NCBI RefSeq assembly: GCF_023740735.1
Contig: NZ_JAMRXH010000010.1
Span: 124,001-188,000, forward strand
From: Nocardia sp. CDC159
Lineage (GTDB): Bacteria > Actinomycetota > Actinomycetes > Mycobacteriales > Mycobacteriaceae
Length of the DNA stretch: 64,000 nt
Reading direction: 5' to 3'
The notes beneath the pieces were generated by a model that was given only the letters and a program-made list of their open reading frames with translations, did not search any database and was not told the origin of the DNA. Positions within the stretch are counted from its first letter, which is position 1. The number at the start of each line of letters is the position of its first letter. Below are positions 34,447-42,051 of this stretch, in pieces. Both the position numbers and the translations under genes were made by a program.

Positions 34447-34929
34447 ATGCGCATGGAGCAGATGTACCAGGAAGTCATCCTGGACCACTACAAGCACCCG
34501 CATCACCGCGGGCTGCGGGAGCCGTTCGGTGCCGAGGTGCACCACGTCAACCCGACCTGCGGTGACGAGGTGACCCTGCGCGTCGCGATCGACGACAACG
34601 GCGACGTCGCCGACGTCTCCTACGACGGTCAGGGCTGTTCGATCAGCCAGGCCGCCACCTCGATCCTCACCGACCAGGTGATCGGCCTGCCGGTGCAGCA
34701 GGCGCTGAAGGTCGTCGACTCCTACAACGAGATGATCTCCAGCCGCGGCACCGTCGAGGGCGACGAGGAGGTGCTCGGCGACGGTATCGCGCTGGCCGGG
34801 GTATCGAAGTATCCGGCGCGCGTGAAGTGCGCCCTGCTGGGGTGGATGGCGTTCAAGGACGCCGTGGTCCGGATATCCTCCGCACAGGAGACCAAGCCCG
34901 CCATGGGGAATGGGGAACGTCATGAGTGA
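34447..34929 (+). CDS. sufU: Zinc-dependent sulfurtransferase SufU
   Basis: A 160-residue IscU-like protein that accepts sulfur from SufS in Gram-positive bacteria. YQEVILDHYKHPHHRGLREP starts the family. The ligands are Cys in NPTCGDEVTL, in GQGCSISQAATSI and in RVKCALLGW, with Asp in CGDE as the fourth zinc ligand. A stretch between the second and third Cys fits the SufU-specific insertion. It begins 3 bases after sufS and its end overlaps sufT by 8 bases. Confidence 0.95.
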   Translation: MRMEQMYQEVILDHYKHPHHRGLREPFGAEVHHVNPTCGDEVTLRVAIDDNGDVADVSYDGQGCSISQAATSILTDQVIGLPVQQALKVVDSYNEMISSRGTVEGDEEVLGDGIALAGVSKYPARVKCALLGWMAFKDAVVRISSAQETKPAMGNGERHE

Positions 34930-35281
34930 GACACCCGCGACCGAGGAGCAGCAGCTTTCCGCCGAGGAGATGCGTCTGCTCGAGGACATCGAAGAGGCGA
35001 TGCGCGACGTCGTCGATCCCGAGCTCGGCATCAACGTCGTCGACCTCGGCCTGGTCTACGGCCTGCGCGTCGAGGAGGACACCGCGGTCATCGACATGAC
35101 CCTGACGTCGGCGGCCTGCCCCCTGACCGACGTCATCGAGGACCAGTCCCGCAACGCCCTGGTCCGCAGCGGCCTCGTCGAGGACCTCAAGATCAACTGG
35201 GTCTGGATGCCCCCGTGGGGCCCGGACAAGATCACCGAGGACGGCCGGGAACAGCTGCGCGCGTTGGGGTTCACGGTCTAG
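34922..35281 (+). CDS. sufT: SufT-like DUF59/MIP18-family Fe-S assembly factor
   Basis: A 119-residue DUF59 protein. AMRDVVDPELGINVVDLGLV is the family signature, and LTSAACPLTDVIEDQSRNAL carries the conserved Cys. Such proteins help insert clusters into target enzymes. ATG at 34922 overlaps the sufU end by 8 bases. It is the last gene of the suf operon, equivalent to Rv1466. A CGGAC/GTCCG stem nested in GTTTCG/CGAAAC pairing (35281-35317) follows at once and may terminate transcription. Confidence 0.94.
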   Translation: MSETPATEEQQLSAEEMRLLEDIEEAMRDVVDPELGINVVDLGLVYGLRVEEDTAVIDMTLTSAACPLTDVIEDQSRNALVRSGLVEDLKINWVWMPPWGPDKITEDGREQLRALGFTV

Positions 35282-35525
35282 TTTCGCCGGACGGCCGGTC
35301 CGTGGGCAGGTCGAAACAGACGACGTCGTCCACGAGACCGGCCGCGATTCCGGTGTCCGCCAGGATGTGCACGGCCAGGCGAACCTGGCCCGCCACCGGA
35401 ACCACCATGGCCCGGCCGTCGACGTCCCGGCAGGAGTTGCGGGTGTCGCAACCGTGTTTCCACAGCGAGGCGATGACGTCCCTCGGTTGTCGGGTTCCGC
35501 GCGAGGCATTCGTGCGTGCACGCAC
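35271..35525 (-). CDS. Possible small hypothetical protein
   Basis: An 84-residue minus-strand frame that converges on sufT with an 11-base overlap. The part from VIASLWKHGCDTRNSCRDVD to VHILADTGIAAGLVDDVVCF looks protein-like, with balanced composition and three Cys, while its first 20 residues are Arg-rich and less convincing. The start (GTG at 35525) is a guess without a ribosome-binding site. It may be a remnant. No family recognised. Confidence 0.35.
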   Translation of the reverse strand: MRARTNASRGTRQPRDVIASLWKHGCDTRNSCRDVDGRAMVVPVAGQVRLAVHILADTGIAAGLVDDVVCFDLPTDRPSGETRP

Positions 35526-35620
35526 CCGGGCCCGGCGTTGCCGAGCGTTTCTTTGGACATACCGGGCGCAGGCGGGGGAGGATTCACCCGTTCGCATTCT
35601 CCGACGGGGAGGACTCTCCA

Positions 35621-36049
35621 ATGTCATTGCTGCACAAGGCCGCCTGGTGCCTGACCGTTCCGGCGGTCGGCGCGCTCGTGTCGGTGGGGGTCGGGCCGGC
35701 CGGTGCCGCGCCGGGGGATCTGTATGGGGCGATGGCGCTGTCGTCGAGTACCGGGACGGTTGCCTATGCGGTCGACTACACCGATCGGATTCACGCCGAT
35801 GCGGGGGCCAATGTGAAGTGCGGGGTGTACGACTGTCATGTGGTCCTGCGCTTCGTCAATGCGTGCGGGGCCGTCGCCCAGGGGGCGGACCATCGTTTCG
35901 GCTGGGCCTCGGCGCCGACCAAGGTCGAGGCGGAGCGGGCGGCGGTCGAATCGCTCGGCCTGAGCGCGCCGCCGTTCCCGGATCTGGGCAGCGCCTCGCC
36001 GCGCGCGGCCGAACCGGTGCTGTCGGTCTGCACCGCCAATGCCGACTGA
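35621..36049 (+). CDS. Secreted DUF4189-domain protein
   Basis: A 142-residue protein with a signal peptide in residues 1-29 (cleaved near GAA-PG). The mature part has the DUF4189 pattern: LYGAMALSSSTGTVAYAVDY, then paired Cys in VKCGVYDCHVVLRFVNACGA, a GWASAPTKVEAERAAVESLG helix and a final Cys. The cysteines probably form two disulfides. GGGGAGG precedes the ATG at 35621. The function of DUF4189 is unknown; it is common in secreted proteins of mycolata. Confidence 0.83.
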   Translation: MSLLHKAAWCLTVPAVGALVSVGVGPAGAAPGDLYGAMALSSSTGTVAYAVDYTDRIHADAGANVKCGVYDCHVVLRFVNACGAVAQGADHRFGWASAPTKVEAERAAVESLGLSAPPFPDLGSASPRAAEPVLSVCTANAD

Positions 36050-36106
36050 GGCGTTCCGAGGAAAAATCGGATGCCGTCCGCCGCGGGCGTCGTTAACGTA
36101 CCGGTC

Positions 36107-36760
36107 ATGCGAATTCTGTACGGCAAGAAGATACGTGACGTGGACGTCGGTTAAGCCGAGGAACTGATCGCCCGATACTCGCGGGTGCGGATCGACCTGG
36201 GAACCGGCGACGGCCGCGCGGTGCTGGCCGCCGCGGCGTCGGATCCCGGCCGCCTGGTCATCGGCATCGACGCCAGTGCCGCGGGCATGATCGACGCCTC
36301 CCGTCGGTCGCTGCGCCCGCGGGACGGCCTGGCCAACACGCTGTTCGTGGTCGCCGCGGCCGAACGATTGCCGAGCGAATTGGACGGCGTCGCCGACGAG
36401 GTGACGATCAACTTCCCGTGGGGCTCCCTGCTTCGCGGCCTCCTCACCGCCGAGGACACCGTGCTGAGCGGCCTGGTGCGGATCATGAAACCCGGTGCGG
36501 CGCTGTCGATCCTGCTGTCGGTCACCGACCAGGACCACAGCGCCGAGCTGCCGCCGGTCACCGACGCCGGGGCCCTGGAGGCCCTCGTCGCGCCCTATGC
36601 GGCCTGGGGCCTGATCGTCACCGGCATCCGCCCGCTGTCCAGGGCGGAAGTCGTTGCGGCGGGCTCGAGCTGGGGTAAGCGACTCGGCGCGGGTGAGCGC
36701 CGCCCCGCCTGGTCGATCCAGGCGCGGCGGGGGCGGGAGGTGGCCGAGCGGACGGCATGA
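36107..36760 (+). pseudogene. KamB/NpmA-like 16S rRNA (A1408) methyltransferase gene with in-frame stop
   Basis: The frame from the ATG at 36107 reads MRILYGKKIRDVDVG, then TAA at 36152-36154, then continues in the same frame as AEELIARYSRVRIDLGTGDG to the stop at 36758. The start (GK-x-R-x-V) and the SAM motif DLGTGDG resemble KamB and NpmA, as do the AAAERLP and INFPWGSLLRGLL segments. Those enzymes methylate A1408 of 16S rRNA and give aminoglycoside resistance. Only one codon breaks the gene. A GTG at 36185 could start a 191-residue product lacking the N-terminal segment, without a visible ribosome-binding site. A sequencing error is also possible. Confidence 0.75.
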
Positions 36761-36776
36761 GAGCGCTCGTTCACCA

Positions 36777-36810
36777 CCGGGAAGCGTAACCGACGTGTTA
36801 CGCTTCCCGG
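36777..36810. promoter_or_regulatory. Perfect 14-bp-arm dyad, ArsR operator
   Basis: Arms CCGGGAAGCGTAAC (36777-36790) and GTTACGCTTCCCGG (36797-36810) flank the 6-base spacer CGACGT and end directly against the GTG start of the ArsR gene. No ribosome-binding site fits, so the transcript is probably leaderless and the ArsR protein autoregulates. Confidence 0.75.
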
Positions 36811-37173
36811 GTGGACGAGGTGGCCGCGGCGATAGCCGATCCCATTCGGCGGGAAATTCTCACCATGCTGCGGACCGGCCGGTTGACCGTCGGCGCGATC
36901 GCGAGCCGATTCGCCATCAGCCGCCCGGCGATCAGCAGACATCTGCGGGTGCTGCGGGACAGCGGCCTGGTGCGCGACGAACTCGTCGGGCGGCACCGCT
37001 ACTACCGGCTCGACCCCGAGCCCCTGCGCGAAATCGCCACGTGGCTGGCGCAATTCGAGCGGGCCGACGCCTGGGAACGCCACCTCGACGCGCTCGAAAC
37101 GGAGGTCTACCGGACGCGCCGCGACCATCGCGCGACCCGCTCCTCCGACACCCCCAGGGAGGACACCGCATGA
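36811..37173 (+). CDS. ArsR-family winged-helix repressor
   Basis: A 120-residue regulator. VAAAIADPIRREILTMLRTG and RFAISRPAISRHLRVLRDSG form the helix-turn-helix, followed by the wing VGRHRYYRLDPEPL. There is no metal-binding ELCVCDL-type motif, so it belongs to the ArsR subgroup paired with SRPBCC proteins rather than to metal sensors. Its GTG start abuts the 34-bp dyad. Its stop overlaps the SRPBCC gene start (ATGA). Confidence 0.9.
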   Translation: MDEVAAAIADPIRREILTMLRTGRLTVGAIASRFAISRPAISRHLRVLRDSGLVRDELVGRHRYYRLDPEPLREIATWLAQFERADAWERHLDALETEVYRTRRDHRATRSSDTPREDTA

Positions 37174-37664
37174 CCACCACACCCACCGGCCGCCTGCTGA
37201 GCACCCCCGACGGTCGCGACCTCGAACTCACCCGGACCTTTCGCGCCCCGATCGACGACGTATGGGCGAGCATCACCGAATCCGCCCGTACCGCACGCTG
37301 GTTCGGCCCCTGGGAGGGCGAGGGCGGCGCCGGGCGCACGATCAAGATGCAGCTGGCCTTCGAGGACGGCGCCCCCTGGTGCGACGCGCACATCGACGCC
37401 TGCGAGCCCCCGCATCACCTCGCCCTGACCACACGCGACGAGTTCGGAACCTGGCGCCTGGAGGCGTCGCTCACCGAGACCGCGGGCGTCACCGAACTGC
37501 GCCTGATCCACCACCTGGACCCGCAGGCCGCCATTGCCGAGGTGGGACCGGGCTGGGAGTACTACCTCGACGCCCTCGCCGCCGCCCGCGAGGACCGACC
37601 CCACCCCGACTTCGACGACTACTACCCGGCCCTGAAGCAGTACTACGCCGACCTCGAGAAGTAG
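37170..37664 (+). CDS. SRPBCC / AHSA1-domain protein
   Basis: A 164-residue START/Bet v 1-fold protein of the AHSA1 type. ELTRTFRAPIDDVWASITES and TARWFGPWEGEG are the characteristic first strand-helix unit, and the C-terminal GPGWEYYLDALAAA helix closes the ligand pocket. ArsR-SRPBCC pairs are common in actinobacteria; the ligand is unknown. ATG at 37170 overlaps the arsR stop by 4 bases. Confidence 0.88.
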   Translation: MTTTPTGRLLSTPDGRDLELTRTFRAPIDDVWASITESARTARWFGPWEGEGGAGRTIKMQLAFEDGAPWCDAHIDACEPPHHLALTTRDEFGTWRLEASLTETAGVTELRLIHHLDPQAAIAEVGPGWEYYLDALAAAREDRPHPDFDDYYPALKQYYADLEK

Positions 37665-37770
37665 GCGTCCCAACACGAAGTTGCAACAGTGAGTTCGCAA
37701 TCCCGGTGAATCCGGTGGTGGCCGAATCGGTTCGTGGGATGCTGATTCCGGATGCCACGGAGGTCCGGCC

Positions 37771-38094
37771 ATGCAGTATCGCCCGACGGCGACCGAGATT
37801 CTGGACTCGGTCGCCGAACTGCTCGACAACACCCTCCTGCCCGCGCTACCCGAGGAGCTGCGGCACCGGGCTCGGGTGGCGGCCAATCTCACCCGGATCG
37901 TGCGCCGGGAACTGGAACTGGGCCCGGCCGCGCAGCGTCGCGAAGACGAACTTCTCTCCGCCGTCGGGCCCGAGGTGGCCGATGGGGTCGTGCCCGCGGG
38001 TACGGAGGCGGCGCTCTGGCGTGCGCTGGTCGAGGTGGTGCGGGATGATCTGGCCATTGCCAAGCCGGGGTACGACCAGTGGGAGGGGCGATGA
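37771..38094 (+). CDS. DUF6285-domain protein
   Basis: A 107-residue helical protein with the pattern of DUF6285: RPTATEILDSVAELLDNTLL, HRARVAANLTRIVRRELELG and ALWRALVEVVRDDLAIAKPG. Members are usually encoded beside an APH-like kinase and an acyl-CoA dehydrogenase, as here. No catalytic motif is visible, so it may be an accessory subunit. Its stop overlaps the kinase start (ATGA). Confidence 0.8.
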   Translation: MQYRPTATEILDSVAELLDNTLLPALPEELRHRARVAANLTRIVRRELELGPAAQRREDELLSAVGPEVADGVVPAGTEAALWRALVEVVRDDLAIAKPGYDQWEGR

Positions 38095-39089
38095 CCGTGG
38101 GGACGGCCGCGGGGCTCGCATCGTTCTTGAGCGCGGAAATCGGTGCGGCGGTATCGGTTTCGAATCTACGACAGCTCTCGGCGGGGGCGCGACGGCGATC
38201 GGTGGCGTTCGACGCGCAACGCGGCGGACGCAGTCGGCGGTTCGTGGCGACCATCGTGCCGCCCGCGATACAGCGGCTGCCCGTCGAGGCCGAGGCCGAG
38301 GTGCGCGAGCTGGCCCGCAAACACGGCGTTCCGGTGCCACCGGTCGTGGCCACCTGCACCGATCCGCGGTTCGTCGGCGCTCCCTTCCTGGTATCCGAGC
38401 GAATGGACGGGGAAACGGTGCCGCGCAAGGTCTTGCGGCTGGTACACGCCGCCGGGATCGGCGAGCAGGTGGCCGCCCAGCTCGGCAAGGCGATGGGCCG
38501 CCTGCACGCCATCGATCCGCATTCCGCACCGGCGGCGCTGCCGGGAGATGCCGAAACCGATCCGGTCGGTGCGGAATTGGCCGAGGTCGAGCGCGGGGTG
38601 GCGGAGCTGCTCGCCGACCGGCCGGTCTTCGCGCTGGCGCTGCGCTGGTTGCGCGACCGCGTCCCGGAGCCGCCGCCGCGAAAGGTGCTGCTGCACACCG
38701 ATATGCGCAATGGCAATCTCATCGTCGACGGCGACGGGCTGCAAGCGGTGCTGGACTGGGAGGGCGCGTGCCGGTTCGGCGATCCCATGCGCGACGCCGC
38801 CTGGGCGGCGCTGCGGATGTGGCGATTCGGCGCCGACCGGGCCGAATTCGGTGGCTTCGCCGGTCGAGAACCGTTCCGGCACGGCTACGAACAGGTGGGC
38901 GGGATCTTCGATGCCGATCGCTTTCGCTGGTGGAAGGTGCTGTGCACGCTCGGTTGGGGCGTCGGCCTGGCGGGGCAGGCGGCCGCCCATCTGGACGGCA
39001 GCGTGCGCGATATCGTGATGGCGGCCAGCGGCCGACGGATCTCGGAGATCGAGTGGGATCTGCTCATGCAGATCCGGCCGGAAGGTTAG
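38091..39089 (+). CDS. APH-like phosphotransferase (ACAD10/11 kinase-domain type)
   Basis: A 332-residue kinase-fold protein. VLLHTDMRNGNLIVDGDGLQ is the Brenner-type catalytic motif with Asp and Asn, and VLDWEGACRFGDPMRDAAWA supplies the metal-binding DxD/E. The N-lobe contains a FLVSERMDGETVPRK hinge. Genetic pairing with an acyl-CoA dehydrogenase rather than a resistance locus points to hydroxyacyl-CoA phosphorylation, as described for the kinase domain of mammalian ACAD10/11. That role is an inference; aminoglycoside phosphorylation is less likely. Confidence 0.83.
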   Translation: MTVGTAAGLASFLSAEIGAAVSVSNLRQLSAGARRRSVAFDAQRGGRSRRFVATIVPPAIQRLPVEAEAEVRELARKHGVPVPPVVATCTDPRFVGAPFLVSERMDGETVPRKVLRLVHAAGIGEQVAAQLGKAMGRLHAIDPHSAPAALPGDAETDPVGAELAEVERGVAELLADRPVFALALRWLRDRVPEPPPRKVLLHTDMRNGNLIVDGDGLQAVLDWEGACRFGDPMRDAAWAALRMWRFGADRAEFGGFAGREPFRHGYEQVGGIFDADRFRWWKVLCTLGWGVGLAGQAAAHLDGSVRDIVMAASGRRISEIEWDLLMQIRPEG

Positions 39090-39097
39090 GAGCCGCC

Positions 39098-40360
39098 GTG
39101 GATTTCGAACTGCCCAAGGAGTTGGTCGCCTATCTGGCCGAGCTCGACGAGTTCATCGACCGCGAAATCGTTCCGCTCGAACAGGCCGAGGACAATATCC
39201 GCTTCTTCGACCACCGCCGTGAAAACGCCCGCACCGACTGGGACCGCGGCGGACTGCCGAGCCGGGACTGGGAGGCCCTGCTGGCCGAGACCCGCCGCCG
39301 CGCCGACGCCGCCGGGCACTATCGCTACGCGTTCCCGGCGGCCCACGGCGGCCGCGACGGTACCAACCTCGACATGGCCGTCATCCGCGAACACCTCGCC
39401 CACCGCGGCCTGGGCCTGCACGCCGATCTGCAGAACGAGCACGCCGTGGTCGCCAACAACGTGGGCCTGCGGCTCATGCTCGAATACGGTTCGGCGGAGC
39501 AGAAATCCGCATGGGTCGACGGCTTGGCCTCCGGCACCCGATTCTTCGCCTTCGGCATCACCGAACCCGAACACGGCTCCGACGCCACCCATATGGAGAC
39601 GACCGCGATCCGCGACGGCGACGACTGGGTGATCACCGGCGAGAAGACCTGGAACAGCGGTATTCACAGCGCCGACGCCGACCTGATCTTCGCCCGCACC
39701 TCCGGCGAGCCCGGCGATGCCGCGGGCATCACCGCCTTCCTGGTGCCCACGGACACACCGGGTTTCACGATCGAGGAATATCTCTGGACCTTCAACATGC
39801 CCACCGACCACGGCCGCGTTGCCTTGCGCGGGGCGCGCGTACCCGGTGCCGCGATGTTCGGTCCGGAGGGACGCGGCCTGGCCGTGGTGCAGCACTTCTT
39901 CAACGAGAATCGCATCCGCCAGGCCGCGTCCAGTCTCGGCGCGGCGCAGTACTGTATCGACCAGTCGGTGGCATATGCCAAGGCGCGCACGCCCTTCGGC
40001 AGGCCGCTGGCGGAGAATCAGGCCATCCAGTTCCCCCTCGTGGAACTGCACACCCAGTGCGCGATGCTGCGCGCGCTCATCCGCCAGACAGCCTGGACCA
40101 TGGACCGCCACGGCACCTTCGCCGCCTCCGAACAGGTCTCGATGTGCAACTACTGGGCCAATCGGCTGTGCTGCGAGGCCGCCGACCGTGCCATGCAGGT
40201 GCACGGCGGCCTCGGCTACTCGCGGCACAAACCCTTCGAGCACATCTACCGCCACCACCGCCGCTACCGGGTCACCGAGGGCGCGGAGGAGATCCAGATG
40301 CGGCGGGTGGCCGGATATCTATTCGGATTCATGAAAGGCCCCGCGCCCAAGGGCGTGTGA
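39098..40360 (+). CDS. Acyl-CoA dehydrogenase family protein (ACAD10/11-like)
   Basis: A 420-residue flavoprotein. FAFGITEPEHGSDATHMETT is the FAD-binding loop, DWVITGEKTWNSGI the middle strand domain, and NRIRQAASSLGAAQYCIDQS with ARTPFGRPLAENQAIQFPLV the C-terminal helices. RVTEGAEEIQMRRVAG keeps the Glu at the position of the catalytic base of MCAD. GTG at 39098 follows AGGAG, 8 bases after the kinase stop. In ACAD10/11 this domain acts on the phosphorylated hydroxyacyl-CoA, which would explain the operon. It converges directly on metI. Confidence 0.9.
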   Translation: MDFELPKELVAYLAELDEFIDREIVPLEQAEDNIRFFDHRRENARTDWDRGGLPSRDWEALLAETRRRADAAGHYRYAFPAAHGGRDGTNLDMAVIREHLAHRGLGLHADLQNEHAVVANNVGLRLMLEYGSAEQKSAWVDGLASGTRFFAFGITEPEHGSDATHMETTAIRDGDDWVITGEKTWNSGIHSADADLIFARTSGEPGDAAGITAFLVPTDTPGFTIEEYLWTFNMPTDHGRVALRGARVPGAAMFGPEGRGLAVVQHFFNENRIRQAASSLGAAQYCIDQSVAYAKARTPFGRPLAENQAIQFPLVELHTQCAMLRALIRQTAWTMDRHGTFAASEQVSMCNYWANRLCCEAADRAMQVHGGLGYSRHKPFEHIYRHHRRYRVTEGAEEIQMRRVAGYLFGFMKGPAPKGV

Positions 40361-41023
40361 TCAGCGCCGCAGCACCCGCCGCGCCAGCCAGTTGCCCGCG
40401 AACTGCACGCCCTGCACGCCGACGATGATGACGACCGTCGCGACGAGCGTGACCTGCCAGTCGAAACGCTGATACCCGTAGACGATCGCGAAATCGCCCA
40501 GCCCGCCGCCGCCTACCGTGCCCGCCATGGCCGACATGTCGACGATGCCGATCACCACGAAGGTGTAGCCGAGTATCAACGGGCCCAGCGCCTCCGGGAT
40601 GAGCAGCGTCGCGATGATGCGCAGCGGTCCCGCGCCCATCGACCGCGCCGCCTCGATCACGCCCGGATCGACGGTGACCAGGTTCTGCTCCACGATGCGG
40701 GCGATGGCGAACGAGGCCGCGACGATCATGACGAACGCCGCCGCGTCGGTGCCGATGGTGGTGCCCACCACCCGCAGCGTCACCGGCCCCAGCGCCGCGA
40801 GCAGAATGATGAACGGAATCGGGCGCACGACGTTCACCAGCACGTTGAGCAGCAGGTGGATCGGCGCGTTGGCCAGCAGGCCGCCCTTGCGCGTGACATA
40901 GAGCGCGGTGCCCAGCGCCAGGCCGACCAGCCCGCCCACGACGAAGGTGAGCAGGACGAGGTAGATGGTGGTGCCGACGGCCTCGCCGAGGACCGGTCGC
41001 AGTTGATCCCAATCGGTGTGCAT
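40361..41023 (-). CDS. metI: Methionine ABC transporter permease
   Basis: A 220-residue membrane subunit of a MetNIQ importer with five to six helices. LYVTRKGGLLANAPIHLLLN, VRPIPFIILLAALGPVTLRV and EAARSMGAGPLRIIATLLIP (the EAA coupling loop) are characteristic of MetI. It shares one base with the metN stop at 41023. Its stop is directly adjacent to the acyl-CoA dehydrogenase stop. Confidence 0.93.
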   Translation of the reverse strand: MHTDWDQLRPVLGEAVGTTIYLVLLTFVVGGLVGLALGTALYVTRKGGLLANAPIHLLLNVLVNVVRPIPFIILLAALGPVTLRVVGTTIGTDAAAFVMIVAASFAIARIVEQNLVTVDPGVIEAARSMGAGPLRIIATLLIPEALGPLILGYTFVVIGIVDMSAMAGTVGGGGLGDFAIVYGYQRFDWQVTLVATVVIIVGVQGVQFAGNWLARRVLRR

Positions 41024-42051
41024 CAGGCCCCCGTCGTGAGTTCGTCGATCACCTTGTCCACCGCGTCCTCGGGACCGTCGAGGGCGAGGGTGAGGCTGCC
41101 GAACGTCTTGTCCTGCAATGCGCTCACCCCGCCGTAGACCACCTCGAACCGCACCCCGGCGTGCGTGGCGGTCGCCAGCGCCGCCCCGATGCCGCGGTCC
41201 TCGCCGAGATCGACCGTCACCAGCCGTCCCGGATGCCGCTCGCCGAGGCGGCGCAGCTCCTCGGCGCCGGGCCGGTTGTGCAGCACGGTATCCACGAACG
41301 AGCGCGTCGGCGCCGCCTGCGGGGTCGCGAAAACCGCGAAGGTGGAGGCCAATTCGACCACCCGGCCCTCGGCGAGCACCGCCACCCGGTCGGCGACCGC
41401 GCGAATGACGTCCATCTCATGGGTGATCACCACGATGGTGACGCCGAGCTCGCGGTTGACCTTGCGCAGCAGCCGCAGCACCTCCTGGGTGGTCTCCGGA
41501 TCCAGCGCCGAGGTCGCCTCGTCGGCCAGCAGCAGCGACGGCGAGGTGGCCAGCGCTCGCGCGATGCCCACGCGCTGTTTCTGCCCGCCGGAGAGCTGGT
41601 CGGGATAGTTGCGCGCCTTGTCCGACAGGCCGACGAACTCGAGCAGCTCGGCGACCCGTGCCTTGCGCTTCGCGCGCGGCCAGCGGGCCACCTTCAGCGG
41701 ATACTCCACATTGCCCGCGACCGTGCGCGAGCGGAACAGGTTGAACTGCTGGAACACCATGCCGATATCGCGGCGCAGCCCGCGCACCCGCGCCTCGGAC
41801 ACACCGGTGATCGGCTCGCCGCCGATCAGGATCGTGCCCGCGCTGGGCTTCTCCAGGCCGTTGATGAGCCGCACCAGCGTGGACTTGCCCGCGCCGGAAT
41901 AGCCGATGATGCCGAAGATCTCGCCGCGCTCGATGCTCAGATCGATCTCCTCGAGCGCGACCGTGCTCGTCTTGCCCGCGGTGAAGGTCTTGGTGACCGA
42001 ACGGAATTCGACGGCGGCGAGATCGGTGGCCGCCGTGGTCGATTCGCTCAC
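41023..42051 (-). CDS. metN: Methionine ABC transporter ATP-binding protein
   Basis: A 342-residue ATPase. GIIGYSGAGKSTLVRLINGL is Walker A, DQLSGGQKQRVGIARALAT the signature and LLLADEATSALDPETTQ Walker B. The final 90 residues form the NIL/ACT-like domain that binds methionine and inhibits transport in E. coli MetN, so feedback regulation is likely. It overlaps metQ by 4 bases and metI by 1. Confidence 0.94.
   Translation of the reverse strand: MSESTTAATDLAAVEFRSVTKTFTAGKTSTVALEEIDLSIERGEIFGIIGYSGAGKSTLVRLINGLEKPSAGTILIGGEPITGVSEARVRGLRRDIGMVFQQFNLFRSRTVAGNVEYPLKVARWPRAKRKARVAELLEFVGLSDKARNYPDQLSGGQKQRVGIARALATSPSLLLADEATSALDPETTQEVLRLLRKVNRELGVTIVVITHEMDVIRAVADRVAVLAEGRVVELASTFAVFATPQAAPTRSFVDTVLHNRPGAEELRRLGERHPGRLVTVDLGEDRGIGAALATATHAGVRFEVVYGGVSALQDKTFGSLTLALDGPEDAVDKVIDELTTGA

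Noticed and set aside
37262..40360. 1032-codon plus-strand frame running into the acyl-CoA dehydrogenase
   Set aside because: Only the last 420 codons from GTG 39098, with a ribosome-binding site, are protein-like. The first part is a shadow of the SRPBCC, DUF6285 and kinase genes.
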